Source: Clostridia bacterium (lineage in GTDB: Bacteria; Bacillota; Clostridia; Oscillospirales; Butyricicoccaceae). From it: 8,930 nucleotides of DNA. The position numbers and the translations under genes were made by a program. Below, one piece after another: positions 6,224 through 8,930 of this stretch. The stretch lies in NCBI GenBank assembly GCA_017547995.1, contig JAFYNW010000157.1, positions 1 to 8,930 on the forward strand, given 5' to 3'. The notes below the pieces were generated by a model, which saw nothing but the letters and a program-made list of their open reading frames with translations, ran no database searches and was not told the origin of the DNA. Within the stretch, counting starts at the first letter, position 1. The number at the start of each line of letters is the position of its first letter.

Positions 6224-7336
6224 GTGATTTCTCCATATCAGCATATAGATACACCGGCTTTGCTTATCGATGAGCAGGCGCTTACGTCCAATATAAAGTA
6301 TATGCAGGACTATGCCGATAAGCATGGTGTGAAGATGCGCCCTCACACAAAGACACATAAAATGTCATATCTCGCTAAGTTGCAGCTTGAAGCAGGTGCG
6401 AAGGGCGTTGCGGTTGCAAAAATCGGTGAAGCAGAGGTTTTTGCGCAAAAGGGTATCGACGATATTTTTATCGCAAATGAAATTGTCGGTGAAGATAAAC
6501 TTAAAAGAATAGCTGAACTTTCAAAGAAAATTACTATTTCTTTCGGGATAGACAGCATTTTCAACGTCAGACAGGCTGAGGAAGTATTTGCGGAAAATAA
6601 CACTGTTGCCAACGTGCTCGTTGAAATTGAAGTTGGTGAAAACCGTTCTGGTGTGATTGAAAAGTCAGACTTTCAGAATCTCCTCGATGAGCTTAAAAAG
6701 TGCAGCCACGTAAAACTCAGGGGTGTATTTTCACACGATGGCAACTCGTATCACGCTAAAGATGCAGATGAGTGCAAGCAGATTTTTATAGATTCACAGA
6801 TAAGAACGCTTGAGTTTGCACAGATGGCAAGAGATAATGGCTTCGATATCGATACTGTAAGTATCGGCTCGACACCACCATTTATTCTTGGCTTTGACGT
6901 TGTTGAAGGTGTCACAGAGGTGCGAATCGGCACGTATATCCTTATGGATGCGTCACAGAGCAACGTTATCGGCACTTTTGACAGATGCGCGGCTACAATT
7001 CTTACAACTGTTATCAGCAAGCCGACAGATGAGCGCGTTATCACAGATGCAGGAGCTAAATCTATGACTATGCAGGAGAGAAGTGGCGGTATTTGCGCTA
7101 CAAAGGGTAAAGGCATAATCAAAAACTCCGGTGGTATAGCGGTTACAAGCGTATACGACGAACACGGCATAATTTACAGCAGAAAATTGCACGAAAACGT
7201 TGAGATTGGCGACAAAATCGAGATTTTCCCTAATCACATATGTCCTGTCTGCAATTTATACGATAAAGCATATTTAGTTTCAAATGGAAAAATAATTAAG
7301 GAAGTAGAGGTAGATGCTCGTGGCAAAGCAAATTAA
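6224..7336 (+). CDS. D-serine dehydratase/D-threonine aldolase-like PLP enzyme (alanine racemase N-terminal fold)
   Basis: The chosen start is GTG 6224, giving 370 residues. AGGAG at 6211-6215 is 8 bases from it, whereas GTG 6215 overlaps the site and ATG 6218 is only 2 bases away. HIDTPALLID (7-16) opens the fold-type III barrel. RPHTKTHK (39-46) contains the PLP Schiff-base lysine, Lys43. VFSHDGNSYH, SIGSTPP and VRIGTYILMD are further landmarks of the family. The C-terminal metal site reads HIC (His338, Cys340) in PNHICPVCNL. In the characterised family, His-x-Cys binds zinc in eukaryotic D-serine dehydratases and His-x-Asp is reported for D-threonine aldolases, so this protein looks nearer the dehydratase arrangement. 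Substrate (D-threonine, D-serine, D-allo-threonine or another 3-hydroxy-D-amino acid) is not certain. It overlaps the L-threonine aldolase gene by 23 bases. Confidence 0.87.
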   Translation: MISPYQHIDTPALLIDEQALTSNIKYMQDYADKHGVKMRPHTKTHKMSYLAKLQLEAGAKGVAVAKIGEAEVFAQKGIDDIFIANEIVGEDKLKRIAELSKKITISFGIDSIFNVRQAEEVFAENNTVANVLVEIEVGENRSGVIEKSDFQNLLDELKKCSHVKLRGVFSHDGNSYHAKDADECKQIFIDSQIRTLEFAQMARDNGFDIDTVSIGSTPPFILGFDVVEGVTEVRIGTYILMDASQSNVIGTFDRCAATILTTVISKPTDERVITDAGAKSMTMQERSGGICATKGKGIIKNSGGIAVTSVYDEHGIIYSRKLHENVEIGDKIEIFPNHICPVCNLYDKAYLVSNGKIIKEVEVDARGKAN

Positions 7337-8381
7337 CCAGATTGAAAAGTTTATTGACTTCAGAAGTGATACAGTAACTCAGCCAACTCCTGAAATGCGT
7401 CAGGCAATGGCTGATGCTGTGGTTGGTGACGACGTATATCAGGATGACCCGACAGTAAATCTTCTTGAAGAAACAGCGGCAAAGATTCTTGGCAAACCGG
7501 CAGCACTTTTTGTTTCCTCGGGCACAATGGGCAATCAGCTTGCAGTAATGGCGGCTACAAAGCGCGGTGATGAAATCATCATCGGCGAAACGTATCATCT
7601 CTTCGAAAGCGAAGTTGGCGGCATCGCTGTTCTTTCGGGTGCACAGACAAGAACACTTCCATTCCCTGATGGTATTCCTGACGTAAAGATGATTGCAGAT
7701 GCTATCAGAGTCGAAAATATCCACTACCCTGAAACATCCATGATTTGTCTCGAAAATGCAGTGGGCAACGGCAGAGTTGTTCCTGTTGAAACAATGAACG
7801 AAATCTATAAGCTTGCAAAGAAGAATAAGATTCACGTTCACGTTGACGGTGCAAGAGCATTCAATGCGGCAGTTGCACTCGGTGTTGACGTGAAGGAAAT
7901 CACAAAGAATTGTGACAGTATCATGTGCTGTCTTTCCAAGGGCCTTTGCGCACCAATCGGCTCTATCCTGGCAGGTGAAAAGGACTTTATTGAAAAGGCA
8001 AGAAAGTACAGAAAGATGATTGGCGGCGGCACACGTCAGGCTGGTATTATTGCGGCGGCAGGCCTTATCGCTATCACAGAAATGACAAAGCGTCTCCACG
8101 AAGACCACGAAAACGCACGTTACCTTGCTCGCAAGCTTGCTGAAATCGACTGCATCGAAATCAACCCTGAAGCAGTTGAAATCAATATGGTATTCTGCAA
8201 GATCAACAAGTCTGAAAAGCTCCTTAAGGACCTTCCTGCAATGCTTTACAAGAAGGGCATCAAGATCAACGAAGGCTCGTTCCACGGTCAGTTCAGATTC
8301 CTCACTTCCAATGATACGTCAAAGGATGATATCGATACTTTCATCGGCGAGCTTATCACTATTTTAGCTGAAAATAAATAA
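7314..8381 (+). CDS. ltaE: Low-specificity L-threonine aldolase
   Basis: This 355-residue fold-type I PLP enzyme cleaves L-threonine or L-allo-threonine to glycine and acetaldehyde. The N-terminal FRSDTVTQPTPEMR (16-29) is the family hallmark. Also visible are GDDVYQDDPTVNLLE (38-52), the PLP phosphate loop SSGTMGNQ (68-75), His95 in ETYHLF (expected to stack on PLP), HVDGAR (176-181) with the Asp that contacts the PLP pyridine nitrogen, and Lys209 in CLSKGLCAPIGS as the Schiff-base lysine. GGGTRQAG (about 238-245) is also typical. Length is slightly above the usual 330-345 because of an N-terminal extension of about 12 residues. The start codon lies inside the upstream gene (23-base overlap), suggesting translational coupling. 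An alternative start is GTG 7320, better spaced from GAGG at 7307-7310; ATG 7314 can use AAGGAAG at 7298-7304. Confidence 0.94.
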   Translation: MLVAKQINQIEKFIDFRSDTVTQPTPEMRQAMADAVVGDDVYQDDPTVNLLEETAAKILGKPAALFVSSGTMGNQLAVMAATKRGDEIIIGETYHLFESEVGGIAVLSGAQTRTLPFPDGIPDVKMIADAIRVENIHYPETSMICLENAVGNGRVVPVETMNEIYKLAKKNKIHVHVDGARAFNAAVALGVDVKEITKNCDSIMCCLSKGLCAPIGSILAGEKDFIEKARKYRKMIGGGTRQAGIIAAAGLIAITEMTKRLHEDHENARYLARKLAEIDCIEINPEAVEINMVFCKINKSEKLLKDLPAMLYKKGIKINEGSFHGQFRFLTSNDTSKDDIDTFIGELITILAENK

Positions 8382-8390
8382 TCACAAATT

Positions 8391-8448
8391 ACTGCCTCCC
8401 ACATAATATGATAATGAAGCATAGCTTTAATATTATTCGGGAGGTAGT
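8391..8448 (+). promoter_or_regulatory. Long hairpin enclosing the Shine-Dalgarno of the next gene
   Basis: ACTGCCTCCC (8391-8400) pairs with GGGAGGTAGT (8439-8448), ten pairs with one G-U wobble. After a 2x2 internal loop, ATAATAT (8403-8409) pairs with ATATTAT (8430-8436), and AAGC/GCTT (8417-8420 and 8424-8427) closes the tip. The right arm contains GGGAGG (8439-8444), the ribosome binding site for the ATG at 8452. Four T follow the stem (8448-8451), so it could alternatively be a weak terminator for the ltaE transcript. The structure is clear; its role is inference. Confidence 0.7.
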
Positions 8449-8451
8449 TTT

Positions 8452-8930
8452 ATGTCTAATAACAGAATGACGCCTGGTCCTGTGAGCAACTGTCATAGCG
8501 CAGGGACAGAAGCTGTATGTGTCAGCACCAGAAAAGTCTATGATTCATGCAAAGACAAAGAATGTCTGCAGGACCTGAGAGTGTATCTCACAAGAAGGTC
8601 ACAGCAGATTTTTGACGGTTCTATCAGTGTAAAGCCTAAAAATGCAGAGCTTTTGTGGGCGTATATAGACGTGGAGGCTGTTCCGTTCAACAGCGGATTC
8701 TATACGGTCAACGTAAGATATTTCTACAGAATCACTGCGGACGCATCCTGCGGTGCAGGCCGACCAAAGGAAATCATAGGTATTGCAACGTACGACAAGA
8801 GAACGATTCTCTTTGGCAGTGAAGGTAACGTGCGAATCTTCAGTTCTCTCTATGAGCAGGGATACGATGCGCAGATGACAGAAAAGACCAATCTGCCGGT
8901 TGCCGTTGTAGAAGTGGTTGATCCTGTGAT
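8452..8930 (+). CDS. Unassigned conserved-looking protein with KVYDSC motif (3' end outside window)
   Basis: An open frame runs from ATG 8452 to the window edge (159 codons, no stop). GGGAGG at 8439-8444 lies 7 bases upstream, which makes the start convincing. The product is soluble, with no signal peptide or membrane segment. It has an N-terminal Cys-containing stretch (Cys14, Cys23) and then KVYDSCKDKECLQDLRVYLT (28-47) with Cys33 and Cys38. A beta-rich region follows with alternating hydrophobic residues (AELLWAYIDVEAVPFNSGFYTVNVRY) and a later ASCGAG. I recall similar KVYDSC-x4-C-x2-DLRVY segments in uncharacterised Clostridia proteins, possibly spore-related, but cannot confirm a family or function. 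It uses more AGA, CTG and ACG codons than groESL or ltaE. The hairpin over its ribosome binding site separates it functionally from the ltaE operon. Confidence 0.8.
   Translation, partial: MSNNRMTPGPVSNCHSAGTEAVCVSTRKVYDSCKDKECLQDLRVYLTRRSQQIFDGSISVKPKNAELLWAYIDVEAVPFNSGFYTVNVRYFYRITADASCGAGRPKEIIGIATYDKRTILFGSEGNVRIFSSLYEQGYDAQMTEKTNLPVAVVEVVDPV

Noticed and set aside
7296..8285. Long (329-codon) open frame on the minus strand opposite ltaE
   Set aside because: It is the antisense of a clear L-threonine aldolase, starts at GTG without a ribosome binding site, and has a Cys/Asn-rich composition produced by reading GCA/GTT-rich codons backwards.

Overview
The window looks like a chromosomal segment from a low-to-moderate GC Firmicute, most likely a gut-type Clostridia (Oscillospiraceae/Ruminococcaceae-like). 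Reasons: strong GGAGG ribosome binding sites, sigma-A-type promoters, short hairpin terminators with T-tracts, an 88-residue GroES, and a final gene carrying a Cys-rich KVYDSC-type motif that I associate, from memory only, with Clostridia. I see no insertion sequence, CRISPR array, tRNA, rRNA or phage gene.

Layout. (1) Bases 1-446 hold the 3' part of a GyrI-like ligand-binding protein, closed by a hairpin terminator. (2) Bases 566-4188 hold four plus-strand genes: aroM, a YegS/BmrU-type diacylglycerol/lipid kinase, groES and groEL. groES has its own promoter but no visible CIRCE operator, and a strong terminator follows groEL. (3) Bases 4287-6086 hold two minus-strand aromatic amino acid genes: an unusual chorismate mutase-ACT protein and a core-only type I-beta DAHP synthase. 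Each has its own promoter. (4) Bases 6224-8381 hold a divergently transcribed, overlapping pair: a D-serine dehydratase/D-threonine aldolase-like PLP enzyme and an L-threonine aldolase. (5) From 8452 to the edge runs an unassigned partial gene whose Shine-Dalgarno lies inside a long hairpin.

How the genes fit together. DAHP synthase makes the first shikimate-pathway intermediate and chorismate mutase directs chorismate towards Phe/Tyr. The synthase has no regulatory domain, while the mutase keeps all the catalytic residues I can align and an ACT domain. Its middle region resembles only one lobe of a prephenate dehydratase and lacks the dehydratase motifs. It may therefore be an allosteric mutase, possibly regulating the synthase in trans, rather than a working P-protein. 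The two threonine aldolase-type genes act on opposite amino acid stereoisomers and appear translationally coupled. groESL is a housekeeping chaperonin operon with strongly biased codons.

Most worth a second look: the degenerate P-protein, its pairing with a bare DAHP synthase, the SD-sequestering hairpin at 8391-8448, the back-to-back promoters at 6115-6179, the D/L-aldolase pair, and the missing CIRCE. All family assignments come from reading motifs by eye, not from searches.
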